A DNA stretch of 64,000 bases, from the NCBI GenBank assembly GCA_964536015.1, contig CAZHVS010000007.1, positions 62,001-126,000 on the forward strand, written 5' to 3'. A program made the translations under genes and the position numbers. Positions 8,819 to 17,982 of the stretch are shown here, piece by piece. The DNA comes from CAZHVS01 sp964536015 (GTDB lineage: Bacteria > Bacteroidota > Ignavibacteria > Ignavibacteriales > Ignavibacteriaceae). The notes under the pieces are model-generated. The model made no database searches. It was not told the DNA's origin and saw only the letters and a program-made list of their open reading frames with translations. The first letter of the stretch is position 1. Each line of letters starts with the position of its first letter.

Positions 8819-10039
8819 ATGAAAACCTTTAAAATAATTTTACTTTGCTTATTTGTAACAACAATTTCATTCAACCAGGTTCGTAATAAAGGAAAATTTA
8901 TTGAACCTAAAAGTGAATTCTGGGAAGAAGTTGTACAAAAAAACATAGATGATTTCAATAAAAAAGACAAACCTAAAAAGCAAGCCTTCAAGATGGATTT
9001 TGAAGGACTTAACCTTCCAAAATCAAAATCCGAATTCACATATTTCTGGCACAATGATCCACATAATCAGGGACTAACAGGAACTTGCTGGTCCTTTTCA
9101 ACAACCTCTTTTTATGAATCAGAAGTTTATAGAATACATAAAAGAAAAATCAAACTTTCAGAAATCTGGACTGCATACTGGGAGTACCTTGAAAAAGCAA
9201 GACGCTTTGTAAAAGAAAGAGGCAATTCAGAAATTGGTGAAGGTTCTCAGTCTAACGCTGTTAAACGCATATGGAAACAACATGGTGTTGTTCCCGAAGA
9301 AGTTTACAGTGGGTTGCTTCCCGGACAGAAATCTCACGATCACAGCAAAATGTTTGATGAAATAAAAGCTTACCTTCAATCAATTAAAGAACAAAATGCT
9401 TGGAACGAAACAGAAGTATTAAATACTGTTCAATCAATACTGAATCATTACCTTGGTGTTCCTCCAACTAAATTTTCTGTTGATGGTAAAGAATACACTC
9501 CAAAAGAATATCTTGAAAAAGTTGTCGAATTGAATCTTGACGATTACGTTGATGTTATGTCTTTGATGCAAGAACCCTATTATGAGCAGGTTGAATATAA
9601 AGTGCCTGATAACTGGTGGCATAATAAAGATTATTATAATGTCCCGCTTGAAGAATTTATGTCAACAATTAAATCTGCGATACGAAATGGTTATACAATG
9701 GTTATTGGCGGTGATGTCTCTGAAGCAGGTATTGAATCTCATTACAAAGTTGCAATGATTCCAACCTTTGATATTCCATCAGAATATATTGATGAGTATT
9801 CACGCCAATTCCGCTTTAGTAATGGAACGACCGGCGATGATCATGGAATTCATCTTGTCGGTTATTTAACAAAAGATGGAAAAGACTGGTTCTTAATTAA
9901 AGATTCTGGTGCCGGCGCCTACAATGTTGATGATAAAGGTTATTATTATTATCACGAAGATTTTGTAAAATTAAAAATGCTGGGTTTTACAATTCATAAA
10001 GATGCTGTAAAAGATTTATTATCTAAGTTCAAAAAATAA
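8819..10039 (+). CDS. C1-family (bleomycin-hydrolase/PepC-like) cysteine peptidase, secreted
   Basis: 406 residues with a signal peptide (about 1-20). A papain-fold peptidase: Cys90 in GLTGTCWSFSTTSFY and the His in DDHGIHLVGY. The third catalytic position, usually Asn in a NSWG context, reads KDSGAG here, that is Asp instead of Asn. The same fold with an exported N terminus occurs in other Bacteroidota C1 peptidases, so activity is plausible but the substitution should be noted. AAGGA precedes the ATG. A good terminator follows, so transcription probably begins at the SCO gene and ends here. Confidence 0.88.
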   Translation: MKTFKIILLCLFVTTISFNQVRNKGKFIEPKSEFWEEVVQKNIDDFNKKDKPKKQAFKMDFEGLNLPKSKSEFTYFWHNDPHNQGLTGTCWSFSTTSFYESEVYRIHKRKIKLSEIWTAYWEYLEKARRFVKERGNSEIGEGSQSNAVKRIWKQHGVVPEEVYSGLLPGQKSHDHSKMFDEIKAYLQSIKEQNAWNETEVLNTVQSILNHYLGVPPTKFSVDGKEYTPKEYLEKVVELNLDDYVDVMSLMQEPYYEQVEYKVPDNWWHNKDYYNVPLEEFMSTIKSAIRNGYTMVIGGDVSEAGIESHYKVAMIPTFDIPSEYIDEYSRQFRFSNGTTGDDHGIHLVGYLTKDGKDWFLIKDSGAGAYNVDDKGYYYYHEDFVKLKMLGFTIHKDAVKDLLSKFKK

Positions 10040-10042
10040 TTT

Positions 10043-10067
10043 AAAGCGGGTTTTATCCCCGCTTTTT
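10043..10067 (+). terminator. Rho-independent terminator after the C1 peptidase gene
   Basis: A perfect 8-bp stem (AAAGCGGG at 10043-10050, CCCGCTTT at 10058-10065) with a 7-base loop is followed by Ts, 4 bp after the stop codon. Confidence 0.85.
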
Positions 10068-10092
10068 CCAAATCATTTAACAGAGAAAATTA

Positions 10093-11445
10093 ATGGAACA
10101 ATTAGAAAACATTCTAACTCAAATAAGTGACTTTGTATGGGGATATCCTTTACTAATTTTATTATTTGGCACACACATCTTTTTAACAATAAGATTAAAA
10201 TTCATTCAACGATTTATTGGAAAAGCTATTAAAATTTCTTTTGGAAGACTTAAAGAGGGTAAAGGTGATATAAGTCAGTTTGGAGCTTTAACAACAGCAC
10301 TTGCCGCTACAATTGGAACTGGAAATATTGTTGGTGTTTCAACTGCGATTGTTGCCGGAGGTCCCGGTGCTGTTCTATGGATGTGGTTGACTGGTGTTTT
10401 TGGTATTGCAACAAAATATTCAGAGGCATTGTTGTCGGTCAAATACAGAGTAACAACTAAAGATGGTTTGATGGCTGGCGGTCCAATGTATGTATTGGAA
10501 AGAGGAATGAATAATAAATTTCTTGCTGTTTTATTTGCCGGATTTACTGCGGTTACAGCATTTGGAATTGGTAATATGGTACAAGCAAATTCAATTTCTT
10601 CACTTGTGCAGGAATCATTTCATATTCCAATGTGGATTACTGGTATTGTAATGACTTTATTAACTGCAATTGTAATAATTGGAGGAATAAAATCAATTGC
10701 TCGTGTTTGCGAAAAATTAATTCCATTTATGGCCGTTTTTTATATACTTGGTTGTATTATCCTTCTAGCAATGAATATATCAGGAATTCCGCGAACTATC
10801 GAACTTATCTTTACAAGTGCATTCTCGGGACATGCAGTTATAGGTGGATTTATGGGAGCTGGTGTTCGTGAAGCAATTCGCTTTGGTATTGCACGTGGGC
10901 TCTTTTCAAATGAATCGGGTCTGGGAAGCGCACCTATTGTAGCTGCTGCTGCTCAAACAAAAAATCCTGTAAGACAAGCTCTGGTTTCGTCAACAGGTAC
11001 TTTCTGGGATACTGTTGTTGTATGTGCAATGACTGGATTAGTAATAGTTAACTCTGGAGAATGGATTAATGGTTTAAATGGTGCTTCACTTACAAGAAAA
11101 GCTTTTTCTGATTTACCGGTTATTGGTCCTATTGTATTGACAATTGGGCTATTAACTTTTGTTTTCTCTACTATTCTTGGATGGTCTTATTATGGAGAAA
11201 AAGCTGCAGAATATTTATTTGGACAAAAAGTTGTTAAACCTTATAGATGGCTCTGGATAATTTTTGTAATGATTGGCTCTGTACTCTCTTTACATGCTGT
11301 GTGGACATTTGCAGATATAACAAATGCTCTTATGGCAATTCCTAATCTTATTTCGCTAATCTTCTTAAATAAAATTCTTGTGCAGGAAACAAAAAAATAT
11401 TTGTGGGAGGGAAATTTAGAATCAGAATACAAGCAAATTAAATAA
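10093..11445 (+). CDS. AGCS-family sodium:alanine/glycine symporter
   Basis: 450 residues, about 11 membrane segments. AGCS motifs are clear: GDISQFGALTTALAATIGTGNIVGVSTAI, AGGPGAVLWMWLTGVFG, the family's KYSEALLSVKYR, GLFSNESGLGSAPI and a late ILGWSYYGEKAAEYLFG. It imports small neutral amino acids with sodium. It is separated from the upstream peptidase gene by a terminator and is convergent with the metallo-hydrolase at 11459, with only 13 bp between their ends. Confidence 0.95.
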   Translation: MEQLENILTQISDFVWGYPLLILLFGTHIFLTIRLKFIQRFIGKAIKISFGRLKEGKGDISQFGALTTALAATIGTGNIVGVSTAIVAGGPGAVLWMWLTGVFGIATKYSEALLSVKYRVTTKDGLMAGGPMYVLERGMNNKFLAVLFAGFTAVTAFGIGNMVQANSISSLVQESFHIPMWITGIVMTLLTAIVIIGGIKSIARVCEKLIPFMAVFYILGCIILLAMNISGIPRTIELIFTSAFSGHAVIGGFMGAGVREAIRFGIARGLFSNESGLGSAPIVAAAAQTKNPVRQALVSSTGTFWDTVVVCAMTGLVIVNSGEWINGLNGASLTRKAFSDLPVIGPIVLTIGLLTFVFSTILGWSYYGEKAAEYLFGQKVVKPYRWLWIIFVMIGSVLSLHAVWTFADITNALMAIPNLISLIFLNKILVQETKKYLWEGNLESEYKQIK

Positions 11446-11458
11446 CAATTAAGATTTA

Positions 11459-12385
11459 TTATGATGTAGTAAAAGTCTCGCCAATATTTTGAATGCCAAG
11501 TTCAATATTGTAAGATGAGTAACTTTTTCTTAACCAATTAAGCGGTTCATCTTTTGGTTCCATTCCTTGTTTAAAAGTATTGGTATGAATTGGTATAAAA
11601 ACTTTTGCATCTAAATCTGTTGCCATTTGTAAAGCCTCTTCAGGATTGCAATGATTTCTTCTCCAAGGATAATATGCGCCTATTGGCATTATAGCAATAT
11701 CAACTTTCTCATTACTCTCTTTAAATTTATCAGTAAATGCAGTATCGCCACCAAAAAGTATTTTCTTATCTTTTCTTTTAATTACATAAGCATTAAAACT
11801 TCTTCCGTTATAAATATAACCTGCAGAACGATCTCTTTCCCAGGGATAACGCCAGCCAAAATGTTTAACTTCTAAAGCTTTAATGTCAATATCATTGACG
11901 GTAATTTCTTCCTTCCAATCAATTTCTTTTAATGACTTCCATTCAAGGTCGTTAATCACGTCAGATGTATTATATGCAGTAATGCAATCTATTTCTCCAG
12001 GATACATATCTGTAATATTTATCAAAGTCTTATAATCCATATGATCAAGATGAGCGTGTGAAAGTAAAATTAAATCCGGTCTTGGTATTTCATTTATTGT
12101 TAATGCAGGCGAAGTAAATCGTTGAGGTCCGTAATTAAAACCAAAAAGATACAGTCCAACCCTATCAAACAAAACCGGGTCAGTTAGAACTAATTTTCCA
12201 TAAAAATTGATTAGAATAGTTGAATGACCAATCCATGCTATATCAATATTAGTATTTTTCCACTTACCTGGTTCAGGTTTGTTGACATGAGTTTCCTTAT
12301 AAGAACTTGCTCGTAGAAATGGAGGAATCATCAAAGAACCAACTGCAGCAAGAGTTGTATATTTCAAAAATTTTCTTCTATTCAT
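11459..12385 (-). CDS. Metallo-beta-lactamase-fold hydrolase with Tat signal
   Basis: 308 residues. A twin-arginine leader (NRRKFLKYTTLAAVG) suggests folded export. The MBL metal site is shown by LSHAHLDHMD (HxHxDH), with GGDTAF and a C-terminal HCNPEEAL and PIHTNTF. The arrangement, and IAWIGHSTILINF near residue 50, match the UlaG/NAPE-PLD-like branch of the superfamily. The substrate is unknown; a phosphodiester or lactone is possible. It lies 6 bp downstream of pabC and is probably co-transcribed with pabB-pabC, though no functional link is evident. Confidence 0.88.
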   Translation of the reverse strand: MNRRKFLKYTTLAAVGSLMIPPFLRASSYKETHVNKPEPGKWKNTNIDIAWIGHSTILINFYGKLVLTDPVLFDRVGLYLFGFNYGPQRFTSPALTINEIPRPDLILLSHAHLDHMDYKTLINITDMYPGEIDCITAYNTSDVINDLEWKSLKEIDWKEEITVNDIDIKALEVKHFGWRYPWERDRSAGYIYNGRSFNAYVIKRKDKKILFGGDTAFTDKFKESNEKVDIAIMPIGAYYPWRRNHCNPEEALQMATDLDAKVFIPIHTNTFKQGMEPKDEPLNWLRKSYSSYNIELGIQNIGETFTTS

Positions 12386-12391
12386 GTAAAA

Positions 12392-12991
12392 TTAATTTTT
12401 ATTAAGAATACTATCTACTTTTAATTCGACTTCACCTAAATCAAGCATTGCATTAATTAATGATACTTTCTCAAATGCAATTAAATCTTCTATTTTAATT
12501 TCTTGTTCAAATATTAATTTTTCATTTAACAATTTTTTTCTCTTCGTGCCTTTTAATAATGGCTTTGCAGGAGTAAACCACTTATTTCCATCATAAAATA
12601 CTAAGTTTGAATACGATGTGTCTGTTATAAACCCATCCTTCACTATAATTATTTCATCAGCACTGCTCTGTGCAAGAAGTTCATCTAAGCATTTTCGATC
12701 TACATATTTATACATGTAATCAATCGAGTTACATTCAATTAACCTAATAGTTTGAATCTTCTTTTTTGTGTAAGGAATATATTCAACTGATTCAATGTCA
12801 TTTGAATAAATAACACGACATTTATATAATCCGTTCCCAATTTCTATCGGTAAAGAGATTGATTCTTTTATGTCAATGTTGTTTTTACTGTCAAATAAAT
12901 CTTTGCGAGAATTATTCATCCTTTCATTATGATATTCAATATTAAATAATTTTTTATTACAAACCTTAATGGTTTCAAACAAAAGGCACAT
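12392..12991 (-). CDS. pabC: Aminodeoxychorismate lyase (class IV aminotransferase fold)
   Basis: 199 residues, PLP fold type IV. Family motifs: YKYVDRK with the likely PLP lysine, EIIIVKDGFITDTSYSNLVF, and PAKPLLKGTKRKKLL. The enzyme converts 4-amino-4-deoxychorismate to p-aminobenzoate and pyruvate for folate synthesis. It is shorter than E. coli PabC, as is common in Bacteroidota. The start overlaps the pabB end by 17 bp, implying translational coupling. A D-amino-acid or branched-chain transaminase is the alternative, but the neighbours make PabC much the better reading. Confidence 0.88.
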   Translation of the reverse strand: MCLLFETIKVCNKKLFNIEYHNERMNNSRKDLFDSKNNIDIKESISLPIEIGNGLYKCRVIYSNDIESVEYIPYTKKKIQTIRLIECNSIDYMYKYVDRKCLDELLAQSSADEIIIVKDGFITDTSYSNLVFYDGNKWFTPAKPLLKGTKRKKLLNEKLIFEQEIKIEDLIAFEKVSLINAMLDLGEVELKVDSILNKN

Positions 12992-13949
12992 AAACTTTAT
13001 CTATCATTTCTTTGTATTCTTTTTGGGGATTACTTAGAGAAGTTATTCCACCTCCACTTTTAAATATTAAACCATTTCGCGTTTTTTCAATAAATCTTAT
13101 CATCACACCAGAATCCAGATTTACACCGTCAAACAATCCAAATATTCCAGTATAATAACCACGTTTATAAAATTCATTTTTTTTAATTATATCAACCGTC
13201 TTCTTTTTAGGTGCGCCACAAATTGAACCAGCGGGCAAAAGATTAAATATTATTTCACCAATTTTTGAGTTGTAATTCCCTTGCAAATTCCCGCTTATTT
13301 CAGAACTAACCTGCAGCAAATCTTTTTCATTAGTTTTTAATTTTTCAATATACCTGAATTTTTTTACTCTTACTTTTTTTGCAACAATACTCAGGTCGTT
13401 TCGTATCAAATCGACTATGGTATTGTGTTCGGCAATTTCTTTTTTATCGCTTAATATTTTTTGCTCAGCATTTTCTAAAGAGGCATCAATTGTACCTTTC
13501 ATTGGGTAAGAAGAAATTATTCCATCATTAATTTTAACAAATATCTCCGGAGAAAAGACGACAAATTTGTTTTTATAATAAAGCCTGTACTTTGCCTTGC
13601 TGTTTATAAATATTTCCTGCAAAGTAAGGTTGGTTTCTAATCTTGTTGGATATGTTAAATTCAGAAGATAAGAATTCCCCCTATTTATTTCTTTCACAAT
13701 TTTAGTATAAGTTTTTTTATACAATGAATATGCAATGGGAAATTTATTAAAAATAATTTCTTTATTTAGTTTTGAAATATTGAAGCAGTTTGAAATTTTA
13801 TTGATATTGTATTTAATTTCATCAGAATTAATTTCATCAAGTAAAAATATTTGTGGTGACTTCATTTCAAAATCAATAATAAACAAAAAAGGAGTCTTAC
13901 TTTTTCCAAGTAAATTCATTTTTTGTATAATTATTTCTTTATTTGCCAT
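12975..13949 (-). CDS. pabB: Aminodeoxychorismate synthase component I
   Basis: 324 residues, essentially the chorismate-binding catalytic domain without the longer N-terminal region of E. coli PabB. Motifs: NLTYPTRLETN, FSPEIFVKI, SYPMKGTI (the Lys used in amination), EHNTIVDLIRNDLS, LPAGSICGAPKKKT, GYYTGIFG and FKSGGGIT. It aminates chorismate using ammonia from the amidotransferase encoded divergently at 13992. Anthranilate synthase component I (TrpE) is the alternative. The PMKGT lysine, the small size and the pabC neighbour favour PabB. Confidence 0.9.
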   Translation of the reverse strand: MANKEIIIQKMNLLGKSKTPFLFIIDFEMKSPQIFLLDEINSDEIKYNINKISNCFNISKLNKEIIFNKFPIAYSLYKKTYTKIVKEINRGNSYLLNLTYPTRLETNLTLQEIFINSKAKYRLYYKNKFVVFSPEIFVKINDGIISSYPMKGTIDASLENAEQKILSDKKEIAEHNTIVDLIRNDLSIVAKKVRVKKFRYIEKLKTNEKDLLQVSSEISGNLQGNYNSKIGEIIFNLLPAGSICGAPKKKTVDIIKKNEFYKRGYYTGIFGLFDGVNLDSGVMIRFIEKTRNGLIFKSGGGITSLSNPQKEYKEMIDKVYVPFV

Positions 13950-13991
13950 TGTAGAAAAAAATTTTTTATGTAAGATAATATCAAAAAGTAA

Positions 13992-14567
13992 ATGAAAGAA
14001 AGAATATTACTCATAGACAACCATGATTCTTTTACGTACAATCTTTTACAGATATTAGAAGAGCATGGAAAATTTTCAATTGATGTAATTAAAAATGATA
14101 GACTTACTTTAAAATTAATTAAGGATTATAAAAAAATTCTTATTTCACCCGGACCCGGTGTCCCCTCAGAAGCAAAAATCTTGCAGAAAGTTGTAAAAAA
14201 TTTCTTCCAAACAAAAAGCATACTTGGAGTTTGTCTGGGACATCAAGCAATTGCAGAAGCATTTGGAGGAAAACTCTATAATCTTAATTCTGTTGTCCAC
14301 GGTATTTCAAAAATAATGATAATTACAGATAGTAACGATTACCTTTTCAAAGGTATTCCATCTTCATTTGAAGCCGGACTTTATCATTCATGGGCTGTCT
14401 CACCATCCTCCTTACCCCATTGTATTAAAATATCAGCGGTAAGTGATGATGAAGTAGTAATGGCAATTTCACATAAAAATTATGATGTAAAGGGGATTCA
14501 ATTTCATCCTGAATCAATAATCACTAAGGTCGGCAAGAGAATTTTATTTAACTGGTTAAATCACTAA
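13992..14567 (+). CDS. pabA: Aminodeoxychorismate/anthranilate synthase glutamine amidotransferase
   Basis: 191 residues, class I glutamine amidotransferase. ILLIDNHDSFTYNLLQ at the N terminus, the oxyanion PGPGVPSEA, the nucleophile Cys in GVCLGHQAIAEAFGG, and the His-Glu pair in GIQFHPESI are all intact. It hydrolyses glutamine and channels ammonia to PabB. It is divergent from pabB with 42 bp between the two start codons, so the promoters must overlap or face each other in this short AT-rich gap. TrpG cannot be excluded by sequence alone, and one protein may serve both pathways. Confidence 0.9.
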   Translation: MKERILLIDNHDSFTYNLLQILEEHGKFSIDVIKNDRLTLKLIKDYKKILISPGPGVPSEAKILQKVVKNFFQTKSILGVCLGHQAIAEAFGGKLYNLNSVVHGISKIMIITDSNDYLFKGIPSSFEAGLYHSWAVSPSSLPHCIKISAVSDDEVVMAISHKNYDVKGIQFHPESIITKVGKRILFNWLNH

Positions 14568-14600
14568 ATTTTAATAAAGACTTTTCTGCGCCGATTTGTT

Positions 14601-15662
14601 TTATTTATATCCAGCTTTTTCAAGATCTTTAATCGACTTAAACTGGAATGGCGGCTTCAAGTATTGACCAATGAAATTATAAATTTTCATTCTTATTTGT
14701 TTTGCCAGTTTAGTATCTATTCGATCGAAACTATGTCCACCCGGAGCCTCTTTGAATATTTCATATTCAAATTTTTTATTTGCAGCCTTTAATGCTTCTA
14801 TAAGATGCTGCACTTCCAGAACATTTACATCATCATCGTTTGTATTTGTATGGACAAGTAAAGGGATTTTTAATTTTTCAACATGATTCACCGGTGATCT
14901 TTTCCTGTATTCTTCAATATTTTCATTCACTGTCTGTCCAATATGATAAGGTGCATAAAATTCTTTTCTATAGTCGTCATCATAATAACCAAGTCTTGCA
15001 ACCAGATCACTAACTGGTACACCTGCAAAGACAACCTTGTAATCGTCTGGATGTTCAAATGCATCCATCAAAGCAATTAATCCGCCGTGCGACCATCCAA
15101 CAAGTCCAACTCTATCCCCATCCACAAAGTCATAATTTTCAACCATCCAGTTGCGAGCTGCATAATTATCTTCAATTTCAAGTCCGCCATAATCAATCTT
15201 TTTATAAAAACCTTCACCATAACCAGTGCTTCCTCTGTATTCTGGAGCGGCAACAATATAACCTTGAGCCATCATTTCACGAATTATATGTGTATGATAA
15301 GTTGTAAAATTTGCATGTACTCCGCCATGCGGTAAAATAATTAAAGGATATTTTTTATTTCTATCTATTCCTGAGGGGATAAAAATGTAACACCAAAATT
15401 TTACGGGATTTTTTGCTCCCATCATTGTAGGATTTTTTACTTTTACTGGTGGAGGACCGACAATATATACTTTATCAATTGTTGCAACATCACCAACCTT
15501 GTTGTACCAAAGAATATCATCAATTCTTTTTTCAAGTTCATCAATGCGATGATTCATCTCTTCAAATTTTTTATCAACTTTATCGTTATTATTATCTGTT
15601 TTTTGTTGGGCAAAAGTTGATGCAATACAAATAAACATTAATAGAAAAAATATCTTTAACAT
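14601..15662 (-). CDS. Secreted alpha/beta hydrolase, S9 prolyl-oligopeptidase type
   Basis: 353 residues: signal peptide (about 1-18, ending TFAQ), a short charged coiled coil (about 25-50), then an alpha/beta hydrolase domain. LPHGGVHANFT is the oxyanion region, GWSHGG holds the nucleophilic Ser, TNTNDDDV contains the likely acid, and GGHSFD the His. The S9/dienelactone-like core lacks a beta-propeller, so a small peptidase or esterase is expected. It is the last gene of the hemB-glgA-GH15 run, 12 bp from its neighbour. Confidence 0.85.
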   Translation of the reverse strand: MLKIFFLLMFICIASTFAQQKTDNNNDKVDKKFEEMNHRIDELEKRIDDILWYNKVGDVATIDKVYIVGPPPVKVKNPTMMGAKNPVKFWCYIFIPSGIDRNKKYPLIILPHGGVHANFTTYHTHIIREMMAQGYIVAAPEYRGSTGYGEGFYKKIDYGGLEIEDNYAARNWMVENYDFVDGDRVGLVGWSHGGLIALMDAFEHPDDYKVVFAGVPVSDLVARLGYYDDDYRKEFYAPYHIGQTVNENIEEYRKRSPVNHVEKLKIPLLVHTNTNDDDVNVLEVQHLIEALKAANKKFEYEIFKEAPGGHSFDRIDTKLAKQIRMKIYNFIGQYLKPPFQFKSIKDLEKAGYK

Positions 15663-15674
15663 ACCAAACTCCTA

Positions 15675-17912
15675 TTATTTGTTATTGAAATAATCAAACA
15701 TTGTTATAATATATGCACCTGCACCAAAACCAACCATAGGAACGGCTCCTTCATAAGTTGATTTCTTTACATCATAAAGTTCTGCAATGAGATTATTATT
15801 AATTCTGGATTGTGACGTAATCCAATCAATTAAAACTTTAGCTTTATTTTTTTCGTTAAATTTTATAAGTGAACTGGCTATCCTTAAATCCAGCACTATC
15901 CATTCCTGGCTATCGTAATAATCTCCTTTATTTACTCTATAAAATCCTCTTTCTTTACTTATACGAAGATTGTCTTCATATTCTTTGAAATGAGATTTAA
16001 AAAATTTTTTATTTGAAAAAAGATTAAAGTTAAAAGCTTCAATTGTTGATGCATCATAAAATTCATACTTATCCGGATCGTCTGCTTGATAATTATTTTT
16101 TATCAACTTTCCATAAACAACAAGACCTTCATTTATGCCTCGCAAAAGTTTGTTAAATCCTTCGTCATATTTTCCATTTTCAAAATTATATTTTTTACTT
16201 ACCGCAACAAACATTTGAAGTCCTTTTGCCGCAGTTATAGAAGTATATGCATATTGTTTCCCGGGCAGATGTCTTTCCCAAGGTCCGGAATCTTTTCTTA
16301 TAAGATTATTTTCATCGATGTTAAATAATATTGCATCGGAAATTTTATCTGAAATAATTTTATAATTACCCTTAAAAAATTCTTCGTCGTTTGCTTGATT
16401 TATATAATCACAAAATGCAATTAAAAACAAACCAAGTCCATCAAGCTCAATGTTTGGTCCATCTTCATTAAAATCGCTTTCCTCTTTGCCTGTTCCAAAG
16501 TAACGACAAACAGATATTTTATAATCTATACCAATACCATAATCGTTTCCATCAGTATGAATAAAATTTCTATAGTACCCTACATCAGCATTAAGAAAAA
16601 ATTTCAAAGCGTTTTTAGCTTCTTCAAATAAGCCAAGTTTGTTTAAAGCTATTATTGAGTAAGCAGCATCTCTTATCCAGCAGATATTCCACATACCAGG
16701 TGGAAGCGATGCAAGTATTTGTCCACGAGCGGAAGGAAATATTTCCTCTTGCGAAACCTGTGACATCTTCAAAACAGTAATTGATTGTTCAATTAAATTT
16801 TTTTGATCTTTATTTAGCTGCTTTGGAATCTTGCAATTTTTTACTAACTGTTTCATAAAATTTACTTCATCGCTAACCAGTTCTGAAAAATGAGATACAG
16901 CATTTGAACACATTGCCGTAAAAATATTTCTATTATTGTGAAGCGAATCATTGAAAGAGAAGAGAAAGAGTTTGCAATCATTATTTCCAGAATCATTTAT
17001 TAAAATGTTGTAATCAAGCACTTCGCAATATGTTTTATCGTAGGTGAATGTAAGATTTTTTATCGCTGCTTCTTTCCCTTTTACTACTGCATAAAACACT
17101 TTAATATTCCTTGGATACGGTGAAGATAATCTTGTAAAAGGAGCAAAGAAATCGACAACAAAATTTTTATAAACAACTGATACAACGTGGGTATTTTCAC
17201 GATAACTTATAGAGAGTGGTTTTTCTTCAGTATTCAGTTTCAGGTTTTTCAAAAAAGGTTTTACTGGTTTGTTCTCATCATATGCTTGAAAAATGTGCGG
17301 ATAAATTGCTTCAATACTATTATTCTGTTCATCATATACGGCAGCAATTAATCCGTTTGAAGTTACAAGCTTGTAAAAAGATTTTTTTGGACCGGGAGAA
17401 TAATTCATCTGTTGTTTGAAACCATTAATATCAAAAATTCCTATTACTCCGCTATGAATTCCACCGGGTGCTCCCATATCATAGACACGTATAGTAAGAA
17501 CATTTTTATCTTTTAATAAACTTTTTGAAATTTTATACCCACGTTGTTCATTCCAGGCGGACTGCGGTTCAGGTGGAAACTTACCGGTCGAACCAACAAG
17601 TATTCCATTTAGATAAGTTTCATCCACATCATCAACTCTGCCAACAAAAAGATAAAGTTCATTATCTTTAATTGATTTTACATCTGCATCAAAATGAATG
17701 CGATACCACGCATAACCATCATAATTTGTAAATCCTTCATTTTCCCAATGCGATGGAACTTTTATTTTACCCCAATTTACATCATCATATTTTTCATTTT
17801 TATACTCCAGGTTATCTCCTGTTTTGAAATACCATTCAGATGGAAAAGAGATAATTTGAGCATTAGTATAAACTGTTAATAGAAGAATGGAATAAAATAT
17901 TTTTCGAACCAT
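15675..17912 (-). CDS. Secreted GH15-like glucoamylase with beta-galactosidase-type jelly-roll domain
   Basis: 745 residues. Signal peptide (about 1-18, ending TNA-QII), then a GH2-like sugar-binding jelly roll (about 20-155: YDDVNWGKIKVPSHWEN, DGYAWYRIHF, LFVGRVDDVDETYLNG, LTIRVYDMGAPGGI), a linker, and an (alpha/alpha)6 barrel of GH15 type (about 370-745: WNICWIRDAAYSIIALN, YFGTGKEESDFNEDGPNIELDG with likely acid residues, KDSGPWE). It probably removes glucose from alpha-glucans outside the cytoplasm. The neighbour glgA suggests a glycogen or starch theme. The exact substrate is uncertain, and GH15-like proteins of this architecture are poorly studied. Confidence 0.75.
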   Translation of the reverse strand: MVRKIFYSILLLTVYTNAQIISFPSEWYFKTGDNLEYKNEKYDDVNWGKIKVPSHWENEGFTNYDGYAWYRIHFDADVKSIKDNELYLFVGRVDDVDETYLNGILVGSTGKFPPEPQSAWNEQRGYKISKSLLKDKNVLTIRVYDMGAPGGIHSGVIGIFDINGFKQQMNYSPGPKKSFYKLVTSNGLIAAVYDEQNNSIEAIYPHIFQAYDENKPVKPFLKNLKLNTEEKPLSISYRENTHVVSVVYKNFVVDFFAPFTRLSSPYPRNIKVFYAVVKGKEAAIKNLTFTYDKTYCEVLDYNILINDSGNNDCKLFLFSFNDSLHNNRNIFTAMCSNAVSHFSELVSDEVNFMKQLVKNCKIPKQLNKDQKNLIEQSITVLKMSQVSQEEIFPSARGQILASLPPGMWNICWIRDAAYSIIALNKLGLFEEAKNALKFFLNADVGYYRNFIHTDGNDYGIGIDYKISVCRYFGTGKEESDFNEDGPNIELDGLGLFLIAFCDYINQANDEEFFKGNYKIISDKISDAILFNIDENNLIRKDSGPWERHLPGKQYAYTSITAAKGLQMFVAVSKKYNFENGKYDEGFNKLLRGINEGLVVYGKLIKNNYQADDPDKYEFYDASTIEAFNFNLFSNKKFFKSHFKEYEDNLRISKERGFYRVNKGDYYDSQEWIVLDLRIASSLIKFNEKNKAKVLIDWITSQSRINNNLIAELYDVKKSTYEGAVPMVGFGAGAYIITMFDYFNNK

Positions 17913-17982
17913 TATTAATCCTTGTTGAAAATTTTTTATTAACAGAGCGACAAAAATTTTAAATTAAAAATTCTTAGATATT

